From the NCBI GenBank assembly GCA_002382735.1, contig DFZN01000036.1, forward strand, positions 56,094 to 67,061: 10,968 nucleotides of DNA, written 5' to 3'. The notes below the pieces were generated by a model that was given only the letters and a program-made list of their open reading frames with translations, did not search any database and was not told the origin of the DNA. Source of the DNA: a bacterium UBP11_UBA4055. GTDB taxonomy: Bacteria > UBA4055. Positions 1-7,268 of the stretch are shown piece by piece; the first letter of the stretch is position 1; each line of letters opens with the position of its first letter. The translations under genes were made by a program, and so were the position numbers.

Positions 1-35
1 TTCCCGTTGCTGTTGTATTATAGTGACGCAGAGTT

Positions 36-209
36 TTATGACAATTCTTTTATAATATGCTTTGCAAGATTTTCATCTATATCAGAATGCCTCGGAATAG
101 GCTGTTTCCTGCCTGTTTTGGGATTTATGTATAAATCATGTCTGCTTCCATGTCTTACAAGAATACAACCTTCTGATTTAAGCTTTTTTAGAAGAGTATT
201 TCTTTTCAT
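36..209 (-). CDS. hicA: HicA-type mRNA interferase toxin
   Basis: A 57-residue protein of the usual HicA size. HicA toxins are small double-stranded-RNA-binding-fold ribonucleases that cut mRNA in the cytoplasm and are neutralised by HicB. Visible family marks are the N-terminal helix with KKLKSEGC, the RHGSRHDLY segment with the presumed catalytic His24, the hairpin NPKTGRKQPIPRH, and the C-terminal helix ENLAKHIIKEL. The ATG overlaps the stop of the upstream hicB by four bases (ATGA at 206-209), so translation is very likely coupled to the antitoxin. No interruption is seen and the pair looks functional. The family call is from motif recognition; activity is inferred. Confidence 0.9.
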   Translation of the reverse strand: MKRNTLLKKLKSEGCILVRHGSRHDLYINPKTGRKQPIPRHSDIDENLAKHIIKELS

Positions 210-403
210 ACATTGATCGCCAGCTCTTTCACTTCGTGATTCTCAGGAACATCATCTAGTGTCATAAGAGCATAAGCATCTCTTAGATTCTCTTCGAGCT
301 CTTCGATAGTTTCGCCCTGAGTCATAATTTCCGGATGCTCCAAAAGTTTACCTACCCAGAATTTTTCACCTTTCCAGTATATCATCTTGAGATTAGTTTT
401 CAT
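206..403 (-). CDS. hicB: HicB-like antitoxin (UPF0150 type, short)
   Basis: A 65-residue protein matching the partial RNase H-like fold of HicB antitoxins: a first strand MIYWKGEKFWVGKLLEHPE, then the TQGETIEELEENLRDA helix typical of the family. It should bind and block HicA. I start it at the ATG at 401-403 because GGAG lies six bases upstream; a longer frame reaches 469 but has no such site and would cross the promoter. It is first in the operon, the reverse of the E. coli hicAB order. It ends soon after the conserved helix, so it has no added helix-turn-helix or ribbon-helix-helix domain. Operator binding by this protein alone is therefore doubtful. Confidence 0.9.
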   Translation of the reverse strand: MKTNLKMIYWKGEKFWVGKLLEHPEIMTQGETIEELEENLRDAYALMTLDDVPENHEVKELAINV

Positions 404-433
404 TTCACACTCCGAAAATAGTAATTTATCGGC

Positions 434-462
434 AATATAACAAATTCTTTCCCCGTTGTAAA
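434..462 (-). promoter_or_regulatory. sigma70-type promoter of hicBA
   Basis: Read on the minus strand, TTTACA (457-462) and TATATT (434-439) are separated by exactly 17 bases, a near-consensus -35/-10 pair. Transcription would start near 427, leaving a leader of roughly 24 bases that contains the GGAG ribosome site of hicB. This supports hicBA being its own transcription unit rather than a tail of the broken genes upstream. No clear inverted-repeat operator is visible around it. Confidence 0.6.
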
Positions 463-490
463 CTGACAATATAAAAAAATCCGCTTTGTG

Positions 491-895
491 CTATGGAAGG
501 CGAACAACACGGAAGCCGAGGCTGTTGTGGCTGTCCTCGCGGAATTCTTCTCTGCAGGCGTCAACGAGAAGAAGAGATTTTTTTACACCTTTTTTCTTGA
601 GTGTGTTCGTTACTTCAGATATCATAACGCTCGTGTTGAAAACATTGTCGGGGTCGGAATCAGTCATTAAAAGATAGCCGTTGCCTGTCTGATCTGAAAC
701 TCCGTGGCCTGAAAATGAAAATACAACAAGGTCTTCGGGTTCCAAAAACTGCTCAAGATATTTGAGTTTTGATCTGAATTTTCCGGTTGAAGGATAGTCA
801 ACACTTCTCGGGTCTTCATCGGTCATCGTAAAGACATAATCGAACTGCCCGTAATCTTTTAATACTCCTCCGAGTGCTTTTGAATCAATTATTAT
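491..895 (-). pseudogene. Caspase-like peptidase (C14, p20) remnant fused to an FGE-like tail
   Basis: This open stretch has no usable start: the first ATG at 826 has no ribosome site, and homologous-looking sequence continues upstream of it (DSKALGGVLKDYGQFDYVFTMTDED, split here as DSKALGGVLKDYG then QFDYVFTMTDED). Bacterial caspase homologues carry this as helix 1 and strand 2. The catalytic His box FSFSGHG (His codon 704-706) and Cys box LLLVDACR (Cys codon 554-556) are both intact. After the Cys box no p10 part follows; instead EEFREDSHNSLGFRVVRLP and a stop, which resembles the end of formylglycine-generating-enzyme/sulfatase-modifying-factor domains (CR..R...GFRVVR). Caspase-FGE fusions are known in bacteria, so I infer an internal in-frame deletion plus loss of the N-terminus at about 886-895. 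An alternative is a genuine short chimera, but the missing start argues against it. Confidence 0.7.
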
Positions 896-1086
896 GCAAT
901 CCTGTATTCGACTTTGTTTTTTGTAAAATGAAATGACTTGATGCCTTCCAAATCTCCATGAAGAGAACTGCCGACTTCTTCTGGATCAGATAAAATTCTA
1001 TTCAACTGATTTTCAATAATATCCTTCTGGACAGATTTATCCAGTTTTAAAATGATCTTAGCTATATCTTCGACTTTAACATCCAT
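892..1086 (-). pseudogene. RelE/ParE-like toxin, 3'-truncated
   Basis: 64 residues. The segment LKLDKSVQKDIIENQLNRILSDPEEVGSSLHGDLEGIKSFHFTKN (residues 13-57) followed by KVEYRIA resembles the RelE/ParE ribonuclease/gyrase-toxin fold: helix pair, then the strand-turn that in relatives reads 'L.GDLKG.w..RVG.YRVIYRI'. Relatives continue for about 20-30 residues with further strands and usually catalytic residues; here a TAA TAA follows YRIA directly, at the exact point where caspase-like sequence starts in another frame. I read this as a deletion junction. The ATG at 1084-1086 has an AGGAG only 17 bases upstream, too far to be convincing, and no antitoxin gene is found beside it. The family call is moderate; an unrelated small protein is possible. 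Confidence 0.45.
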
Positions 1087-1276
1087 TGCTATCTGAATAC
1101 AGACTCCTGCTGACTTTTCAGTTAAACTAAATATAATAAAATTTTCAAGCGATGTTAAACATCAAAAAAAACTGCAAATATTTATTAACTTTATCTGTTT
1201 ATTTTTTACGCGCAATACCTTATATTACAGACCTTTAAAAGAACTTAATGATTTCTAATTAAAAGGGAGCCTGAAA
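1087..1276. other. Divergent intergenic region upstream of mutA
   Basis: About 190 bases of AT-rich DNA between the minus-strand toxin remnant and mutA, without an open frame on either strand that looks like a gene. It holds a perfect 13-base palindrome GATGTTAAACATC (1151-1163), a run of seven A (1164-1170), a promoter-like pair, and the mutA ribosome site AAAGGGAG (1262-1269). The palindrome lies about 58 bases before the likely -10 box, so an upstream regulator site is possible but unproven. Confidence 0.5.
1198..1226 (+). promoter_or_regulatory. Candidate promoter of mutAB
   Basis: TATATT at 1221-1226 is the same -10 hexamer seen at two better promoters in this window (hicBA and the DUF4143 gene). 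A poor -35 match, TTTATT (1198-1203), sits 17 bases upstream. It lies 50 bases before the mutA start with only AT-rich leader between. The weak -35 means the exact site is uncertain or activator-dependent. Confidence 0.35.
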
Positions 1277-3214
1277 TTGGAAAGATTTTTCGAAGAATTC
1301 TCCGCTGAAAAGGGGAAGGAAAAATGGATGGAGGAGGTATTAAAAGACCTCAAAGGAAAAACCTACGACAGAATATGGTGGAAGACCTACGAGGGATTTG
1401 ACCTTGAGCCTTATTACAAGGCGGCTGACCTTGAAGGGATCATAATACCTGACGACTGCCCGGGCGAGTTCCCGTACCAGAGGAGCGCTAAACCTGTAGC
1501 GGAAGAAAATAAATGGTCAGTCTGCCAGGAGATCTCGCAGAGAGACCCCGGTGACGCAAAAAAAGCGGTCGCCGATGCGGTAAAAGGCGGAGCGGAATGC
1601 ATCGACTTAAAGCTTAACTGTGAACTTTCTTCGGGTAAAACCGGCTGCGGTTGTAAGTGCGGATGCGGACCTGAATACACAAGAGGCACTGTCATCAACA
1701 CAAAAGATGACCTGACAGGAATTACAGCATCTCTCGAAAGTGCAGGGATCAACATTGATGCCGGAGTCGCATCAAAAGAGATATTCGAAATGATAGAACC
1801 TAAGCTCGGTGAACTCAAAGGCTCCATAGACAACGACCCTTTAAAGGAACTTGCTCTTAACGGAGAGTTCGCAAAAGGTGAACAAAAGAGGTTCGAAGAA
1901 GCTGAATATATTTTTAATAAGTGCTCAGAATATAAAGATTTCAAAGGAATGACAGTTTCCGGAGTTCATTTTCACGATGCAGGAGCGACCATAGTCCAGA
2001 AGATCGCCTACATGCTGTCAACGGCAGTTTATTACAAGGAAAGGATCGCTGAGAACAAAAGTTTCGCGGATTTTAATAGAAATATAGGGCTTTCTTACGG
2101 CGTCGGCCAGTATTACCTTCTCGAGATCGCGGGTCTTAGAGCTTTAAGAACTCTTTGGTCGAACATAGCCTCGGCTTACGGCGATAAAGATTGCGCGCCT
2201 GACATCCACGCAGTGACCGGTCTGTTCAACAAGACAGTTTATGATCCGTATGTTAATATGCTGAGGACAACTACAGAGGCTATGTCGGCGGCGGTAGGAG
2301 GCTGCGGCTCAATGACGGTGCTGCCCTACAATGTGTGTATAAGCGAAACCGACTCTTTTGCCGACAGGATCGCAAGGAACACACAGCTTATTTTGAAGAA
2401 CGAGGCAAAATTCGACAGGTTCGTAGATCCGGCAAAAGGCTCCTATTTCATCGAGAAAGCGACCGACCTGATAGCTAAAGAGGCTTGGGCACTTTTCAAT
2501 AAGATCGAATCGGAAGGCGGAATCTTTGAGTCGCTTAAAAAAGGAAATATCCAGAAAGATCTCGCCGAACTCAAAAAGAAAAGGTTATCGAATTTCTCTA
2601 TGAGAAGAGACAATCTTGTAGGCACGAACTTCGTTCCCAATTACAGCGAAAAATCAGTATGCCCTGAAATAAGAAAAGATATTGAACAGAAACTCGATAT
2701 TTTCGGATGTGAACTCTACAGTTCAGGCGGTGTTAAGATAGAAAAGGTCAAACTATACAGGATCTCTGAAGAATTCGAATCTCTCAGAAAGCTTACGGAG
2801 AAATTCAGCGAAAAGAAAGACAGACCTGTTTCGGCATTCATGGCGACTTTAGGCAATCTTACAATGAGGAAAGCCAGAGCATCGTTCTCAATGGGTTATC
2901 TTGCCGCAGGCGGATTCTACATCATCGACAACAACGGTTTCAAAGACGCTTCGGAAGCTGCTGATGAAGCATTGAGATCGGGTGCGGAAATAATCGTGAT
3001 CTGCTCAAGCGACGAGGAATATCCTGCAGTTGCTCCTATAATAGCCTCAAAAGTAAAAGCCGCCGACCCGAAAAAGGTCGTAGTCCTCGCGGGCTACCCT
3101 AAAGAGATCATTGACGATCTTAAAAAAGCGGGAGTTGACGAATTCATTCATCTTAAGTCCGATTCGCTGGAAACTATCAGGAACATCCAGTCAAAAATCG
3201 GCATTACTGAGTAA
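1277..3214 (+). CDS. mutA: Methylmalonyl-CoA mutase small (beta) subunit
   Basis: A 645-residue, non-catalytic partner of the cobalamin-dependent mutase that interconverts succinyl-CoA and methylmalonyl-CoA in cytoplasmic propionate metabolism. The N-terminus (WMEEVLKDLKGK, then WWKTYEGFDLEPYY) is the usual mutase entry segment. A TIM-barrel domain follows, including RTLWSNIASAYG and RIARNTQLILKNEAKF. The B12-like Rossmann domain begins near residue 520 (FMATLGNLTMRKARA), and it lacks the DxHxxG cobalamin motif, as expected for this subunit. The start is TTG at 1277, chosen because AAAGGGAG lies seven bases upstream and the later ATG would remove conserved sequence. mutB follows after 21 bases. 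Unusual is a Cys cluster, CGCKCGCG at residues 124-131, in a stretch that does not look like standard MutA. Confidence 0.95.
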   Translation: MERFFEEFSAEKGKEKWMEEVLKDLKGKTYDRIWWKTYEGFDLEPYYKAADLEGIIIPDDCPGEFPYQRSAKPVAEENKWSVCQEISQRDPGDAKKAVADAVKGGAECIDLKLNCELSSGKTGCGCKCGCGPEYTRGTVINTKDDLTGITASLESAGINIDAGVASKEIFEMIEPKLGELKGSIDNDPLKELALNGEFAKGEQKRFEEAEYIFNKCSEYKDFKGMTVSGVHFHDAGATIVQKIAYMLSTAVYYKERIAENKSFADFNRNIGLSYGVGQYYLLEIAGLRALRTLWSNIASAYGDKDCAPDIHAVTGLFNKTVYDPYVNMLRTTTEAMSAAVGGCGSMTVLPYNVCISETDSFADRIARNTQLILKNEAKFDRFVDPAKGSYFIEKATDLIAKEAWALFNKIESEGGIFESLKKGNIQKDLAELKKKRLSNFSMRRDNLVGTNFVPNYSEKSVCPEIRKDIEQKLDIFGCELYSSGGVKIEKVKLYRISEEFESLRKLTEKFSEKKDRPVSAFMATLGNLTMRKARASFSMGYLAAGGFYIIDNNGFKDASEAADEALRSGAEIIVICSSDEEYPAVAPIIASKVKAADPKKVVVLAGYPKEIIDDLKKAGVDEFIHLKSDSLETIRNIQSKIGITE

Positions 3215-3235
3215 AAATTAATTAAAGGTGAAACA

Positions 3236-5386
3236 ATGAAACCTGATTTTTCTAAAATTGAACATAACGAGGCTCTAAAGATCTCAACCGGAGCCTGCAG
3301 AACAGTTGGTCCCGCTTTTGAATCGCAGGAGCTTATAGCCGTAAAACCGTTCTACACAAAAAGCGAGGCGGACGGCCTTGAATTTCTTGACTATGACGCA
3401 GGCGTAACTCCCTACCTCAGGGGGCCTTTTGCGACAATGGGTTCGACAAAGCCGTGGACGATCAGGCAGTACGCCGGATTCTCGACCGCCGAAGAGTCGA
3501 ACGCGTTCTACAGGCGAAATCTTGCCGCGGGACAGAAAGGGCTTTCGGTCGCTTTCGACCTCGCGACACACCGCGGCTACGATTCCGATCACCCGAGGGT
3601 GAAAGGGGATGTCGGGAAGGCCGGTGTCGCGATCGATTCCGTACTGGACATGAAAATATTATTCGACCAAATTCCTCTTAACAAGATGTCGGTATCTATG
3701 ACTATGAACGGAGCAGTCCTTCCCGTCATGGCGTTCTACATTGTCACCGCGCTCGAGCAGGGCGCTAAGCTCGACGAACTGTCAGGTACCATCCAGAACG
3801 ACATTTTAAAGGAGTTCATGGTCAGGAACACATACATTTACCCGCCGAAACCTTCAATGAAGATAATTTCCGACATTTTCGAATATACTTCTCAGAAAAT
3901 GCCTCTTTTCAACTCGATCTCCATCTCCGGCTACCACATGCAGGAAGCGGGAGCGACTGCGGACATCGAGCTGGCATATACTCTCGCGGACGGCTGGGAA
4001 TACCTTAAAGCCGGTGTCGAAGCCGGACTGAACATCGACGCGTTCGCGCCGAGGCTGTCGTTCTTCTGGGCGGCGGGAATGAACCATTTCATGGAGATCG
4101 CCAAGATGCGCGCCGGAAGACTGCTCTGGGCTAAGATCGTGAATAAATTCAACCCTAAGAACCAGAGATCGCTGAAGCTGAAAACTCATACGCAGACTTC
4201 CGGCTGGAGCTTAACGGAGCAGGATCCGTTCAACAATGTTGCCAGAACCTGCACAGAAGCTCTCGCGGCGGCTTTCGGACATACTTCGTCGCTGCACACG
4301 AATGCTCTCGACGAAGCTATCGCCCTTCCGACGGATTTCTCCGCCCGTATAGCGAGGAACACTCAGATTTACCTTCAGGAAGAAACAGGTATTACTAAAG
4401 CTGTAGATCCGTGGGGCGGCTCATATTTTGTTGAAAAGATGACGGGCGAGCTGGTTAAAAAGGCATGGGCGCTCATCGAAGAAGTCGAAAAACTCGGCGG
4501 AATGGCGAAAGCCATCGAGAGCGGTCTGCCCAAGATGAGGATCGAGGAAGCCGCAGCGAGAAAGCAGGCTAAGATCGACACGAACGAAGAAGTTATCGTC
4601 GGCGTGAACAAATACAGGCTCGACAAACAGGACCCGATTGATGTTCTTGAAGTTGACAATTCTGCAGTCAGGGATGCTCAGATCAGAAGGCTTGAGAAAC
4701 TCAAAGCTGAAAGAGATCAGGCAGCCGTTCAAAAAGCGCTTGAAGCGATCACGGAATGCGCAAGAACAGGCAAAGGGAACCTGCTTGAGCTCAGTATTGA
4801 GGCCGCAAAGGTCAGAGCAAGCCTCGGAGAAATATCGGACGCATGCGAAAAAGTTTTCGGAAGACATAAGGCGGTGGTAAAAATGATATCCGGAGTATAT
4901 TCAGGTGTCGCAAGAGATAATTCAGCTTTCGACAAGGCAAAAACACTTGTTGATGAGTTCGAGCAGATCGAAGGGAGAAGACCTAGAATAATGATAGCGA
5001 AAATGGGTCAGGACGGGCATGACAGAGGAGCGAAAGTGGTGGCAACAAGCTTCGCCGACCTCGGTTTCGATGTCGATATGGGTCCGCTCTTCCAGACTCC
5101 TGAGGAATCCGCGAAAGAAGCTGTTGAGAATGATGTTCACATATTCGCCGTATCGTCTCTCGCCGCAGGCCACAAAACTCTCGTTCCCGATGTGATCGAA
5201 GAGCTTAAAAAGCTCGGCAGAGAGGACATCATGATAATCGTTGGCGGTGTGATACCTTCTCATGATTATGACTTTTTATACAAAGCTGGAGCGGCGGCAA
5301 TATTCGGCCCCGGTACCGTCATAGCGGATTCAGCCATTAAGATACTTGAGATACTGATAAAAAAAGTTAAACAGGACAGAGAATAA
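3236..5386 (+). CDS. mutB: Methylmalonyl-CoA mutase large (alpha) catalytic subunit
   Basis: A 716-residue protein, full length for the family. It is the catalytic B12 enzyme that rearranges the carbon skeleton between succinyl-CoA and methylmalonyl-CoA. The substrate-binding TIM barrel occupies about residues 40-540, with PWTIRQYAGF, SVAFDLATHRGYDSD and SISGYHMQEAGAT; His234 of the latter aligns with the active-site His of the family. The C-terminal B12 domain (about 580-710) has DGHDRG at 593-598, where His595 is the lower cobalt ligand, plus the later VSSLAAGH and IIVGGVIP loops. The ATG has AAAGGTG five bases upstream. It is co-transcribed with mutA and closed by a terminator. No MeaB/ArgK chaperone or epimerase gene is present nearby in this window. 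Confidence 0.97.
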   Translation: MKPDFSKIEHNEALKISTGACRTVGPAFESQELIAVKPFYTKSEADGLEFLDYDAGVTPYLRGPFATMGSTKPWTIRQYAGFSTAEESNAFYRRNLAAGQKGLSVAFDLATHRGYDSDHPRVKGDVGKAGVAIDSVLDMKILFDQIPLNKMSVSMTMNGAVLPVMAFYIVTALEQGAKLDELSGTIQNDILKEFMVRNTYIYPPKPSMKIISDIFEYTSQKMPLFNSISISGYHMQEAGATADIELAYTLADGWEYLKAGVEAGLNIDAFAPRLSFFWAAGMNHFMEIAKMRAGRLLWAKIVNKFNPKNQRSLKLKTHTQTSGWSLTEQDPFNNVARTCTEALAAAFGHTSSLHTNALDEAIALPTDFSARIARNTQIYLQEETGITKAVDPWGGSYFVEKMTGELVKKAWALIEEVEKLGGMAKAIESGLPKMRIEEAAARKQAKIDTNEEVIVGVNKYRLDKQDPIDVLEVDNSAVRDAQIRRLEKLKAERDQAAVQKALEAITECARTGKGNLLELSIEAAKVRASLGEISDACEKVFGRHKAVVKMISGVYSGVARDNSAFDKAKTLVDEFEQIEGRRPRIMIAKMGQDGHDRGAKVVATSFADLGFDVDMGPLFQTPEESAKEAVENDVHIFAVSSLAAGHKTLVPDVIEELKKLGREDIMIIVGGVIPSHDYDFLYKAGAAAIFGPGTVIADSAIKILEILIKKVKQDRE

Positions 5387-5393
5387 AAATTTT

Positions 5394-5418
5394 AGGGCGG
5401 CCTGACCGCCCTTTTTTT
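5394..5418 (+). terminator. Intrinsic terminator of mutAB
   Basis: A perfect seven-pair GC-rich stem, AGGGCGG (5394-5400) with CCGCCCT (5406-5412), a five-base loop, and a T run through 5418. It begins eight bases after the mutB stop. It should separate mutAB from the ABC transporter, although it ends only five bases before that gene's ATG. Confidence 0.9.
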
Positions 5419-5423
5419 GGATC

Positions 5424-7193
5424 ATGAAGAGAGACGGGGAAGAAATACAGAATGGCAGCATATCAGGCGTGACACTGAAAAGGATAATGGTATTCTTTAA
5501 GGGCCATACCAAAGCACTTGTTTTTTCGGTCCTTACAGTTATTCTCGCGGTTGTGATGAACGCGTCCTTACCGCTTGTGTTCAGAGAGATGGTCGATAAG
5601 GCTATTCCTTCAAAGGATCTCCGATTTGTTCTATTGTTCGCTACATTCTACCTCCTTCTTCTCGTTGGACTCGGAGCGATACAGTATTTACAGCAGCTCC
5701 TTGTCGGTTATATGGGCATAGACATCGTCAACAATATCAAGCGCGTGATATTCAGGCATGTTCTTACACTTTCAATATCGTTCTTCGACAAGCAGGGCAC
5801 AGGCAGGCTGATAAGCAGGATAGAGTCGGATTCACAGAAACTTTTCATGCTTTTCTCATCGATCGGACTTTCACTTCTTGCGGGATTTTTGAACATCATC
5901 ATAGCCGTTAGCATAATGCTTTTTACGAATGTCACTCTCACGCTGATAGTTCTTTCAATAGCTCCGGTCTATCTTCTCGGAGCCTATATCGTTTTCAGCA
6001 AAATGAGGCCGATGTTCAGGAAAGACAGGGAACTCTACGCACGGATAATCGGTTTTTTAAGCGAGCATATCAAAGCTATACCTCTTCTGCGTAATCTGAA
6101 CAACCTGCAGTGGTCGATAAACAAATTCGATAAAGCCAATCAGGAAAAAAGATGGTACGAATTCAAGATATCCATGCTCGAGCAGAGTGTGTGGTTCGTA
6201 ATGATGCTTTGTCCTCAGGTGGTCATTTTCCTCATTCTCTACAACAGCGTGGAATGGATAAAGCAGGACGCGATAACGATAGGTACGGTCTGGATGTTCA
6301 TTCAGTATATTCACCTTGCCGTTCAGCCTCTCGTTATGATATCGGAACAGATCAGGGAGCTTCAGAGAGCGTTCGGTGCGGCGGACAAGATATTCGAGAT
6401 CCTCGATACCGAGCCTGAAGTAAAAGAACCGCTAAACCCTAAACCCATCGGCGGGTTCAAGGAAAAGATCTCGTTCAATAATGTCTGTTTCCACTACGAC
6501 GCCGATAAGCCCGTGCTCAAGAATGTGAGCTTTACGATAGACAAGGGATCGACCGTAGCCATTGTTGGCGCAACAGGCTCGGGAAAGACCACGATCATAT
6601 CGCTTCTAACCAGGTTCTACGACCCCGTTGAAGGCAATATAACAATTGACGGCGTTGACTTAAAATACATTAGGTCCGATGAGCTCCGCTCGATGATGAG
6701 CCTTGTGCTCCAGGATATTTTCCTCTTCCCCGGGGACATTATGGACAATTTAAGAGTTCTCCGCAAGGACATACCGGAAGAGAAGGTGAAGGAAGCGGCG
6801 AGGATAATGGGGATCTATAACTATTTAAGCGAATTCCCGAAAGGGTTCAATACTGTGCTTTCGGAAGACGGCGGCAACCTTTCGTTCGGTGAGAGACAGC
6901 TCCTTTCCTTCTCAAGGGCCCTGACATTCGATCCGGAAATTCTCATCATGGATGAGGCTACAAGCTCGATCGATCCATATACAGAAGCCGAAATTCAGCG
7001 AAGTATGGAAAAGCTGCTCAAAGGCAGAACTTCAATAATAATCGCCCACAGGCTATCCACGATCGAGGAAGCAGACAAAATAATCGTGCTTGACAGGGGC
7101 GAACTGGTAGAGCAGGGCAGCCACGACGAGCTCTTGGCGATGAAGGGACTTTACGCAAATCTCTACTGGACACAGACGGGTATAGCGAAATGA
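5424..7193 (+). CDS. ABC exporter half-transporter (membrane domain + ATPase)
   Basis: A 589-residue type IV (B-family, MsbA/MdlB-like) exporter that works as a dimer in the inner membrane; the substrate cannot be told. Six membrane helices lie in about residues 31-300, with the coupling segment FFDKQGTGRLISRIESD at 120-136. The ATPase has Walker A GATGSGKT (382-389), Q-loop VLQDIFLFPG, signature LSFGERQ (486-492, where most members have LSGGQ), Walker B ending D510-E511 and H-loop His542. The catalytic Glu and His are present, so the site looks active. The start is odd: the ATG comes five bases after the T run of the mut terminator and has no good ribosome site. GTG at 5469 or ATG at 5487 are alternatives but are not better served. 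A second half-transporter starts at 10506. Confidence 0.95.
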   Translation: MKRDGEEIQNGSISGVTLKRIMVFFKGHTKALVFSVLTVILAVVMNASLPLVFREMVDKAIPSKDLRFVLLFATFYLLLLVGLGAIQYLQQLLVGYMGIDIVNNIKRVIFRHVLTLSISFFDKQGTGRLISRIESDSQKLFMLFSSIGLSLLAGFLNIIIAVSIMLFTNVTLTLIVLSIAPVYLLGAYIVFSKMRPMFRKDRELYARIIGFLSEHIKAIPLLRNLNNLQWSINKFDKANQEKRWYEFKISMLEQSVWFVMMLCPQVVIFLILYNSVEWIKQDAITIGTVWMFIQYIHLAVQPLVMISEQIRELQRAFGAADKIFEILDTEPEVKEPLNPKPIGGFKEKISFNNVCFHYDADKPVLKNVSFTIDKGSTVAIVGATGSGKTTIISLLTRFYDPVEGNITIDGVDLKYIRSDELRSMMSLVLQDIFLFPGDIMDNLRVLRKDIPEEKVKEAARIMGIYNYLSEFPKGFNTVLSEDGGNLSFGERQLLSFSRALTFDPEILIMDEATSSIDPYTEAEIQRSMEKLLKGRTSIIIAHRLSTIEEADKIIVLDRGELVEQGSHDELLAMKGLYANLYWTQTGIAK

Positions 7194-7268
7194 ATCAATT
7201 TATTATTTTCTTGACTTTTAAATAAATATTCACTAAGTTCATTATACAAAACATACTGGAGACATGAA
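7194..7268 (+). promoter_or_regulatory. AT-rich leader with probable promoter of the secreted pair
   Basis: Seventy-five AT-rich bases with no hairpin-plus-T terminator after the ABC gene. TTGACT (7211-7216) looks like a -35 box, but the best -10-like hexamer TATACA (7243-7248) is 26 bases away and the hexamer at 17 bases (TAAGTT) is poor, so the exact promoter is unresolved. GGAG at 7258-7261 is the ribosome site of the next gene. The sharp fall in GC begins here. Confidence 0.3.

Noticed and set aside
404..469. N-terminal extension of HicB (22 extra residues)
   Set aside because: It would include the -10 region and leader, while the ATG at 401-403 has a well-spaced GGAG.
1414..1944. A 176-residue open frame on the minus strand inside mutA
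   Set aside because: It is antisense to a clearly conserved enzyme, has low-complexity Ser/Pro-rich content and no ribosome site; a shadow frame.
4421..4867. A 148-residue open frame on the minus strand inside mutB
   Set aside because: Antisense to conserved mutase sequence with no recognisable domain; overlapping shadow frames occur in the same stretch.
7211..7248. TTGACT with TATACA as a classic promoter
   Set aside because: The spacing of 26 bases is too long for a sigma70-type promoter; only the general region was kept, at low confidence.
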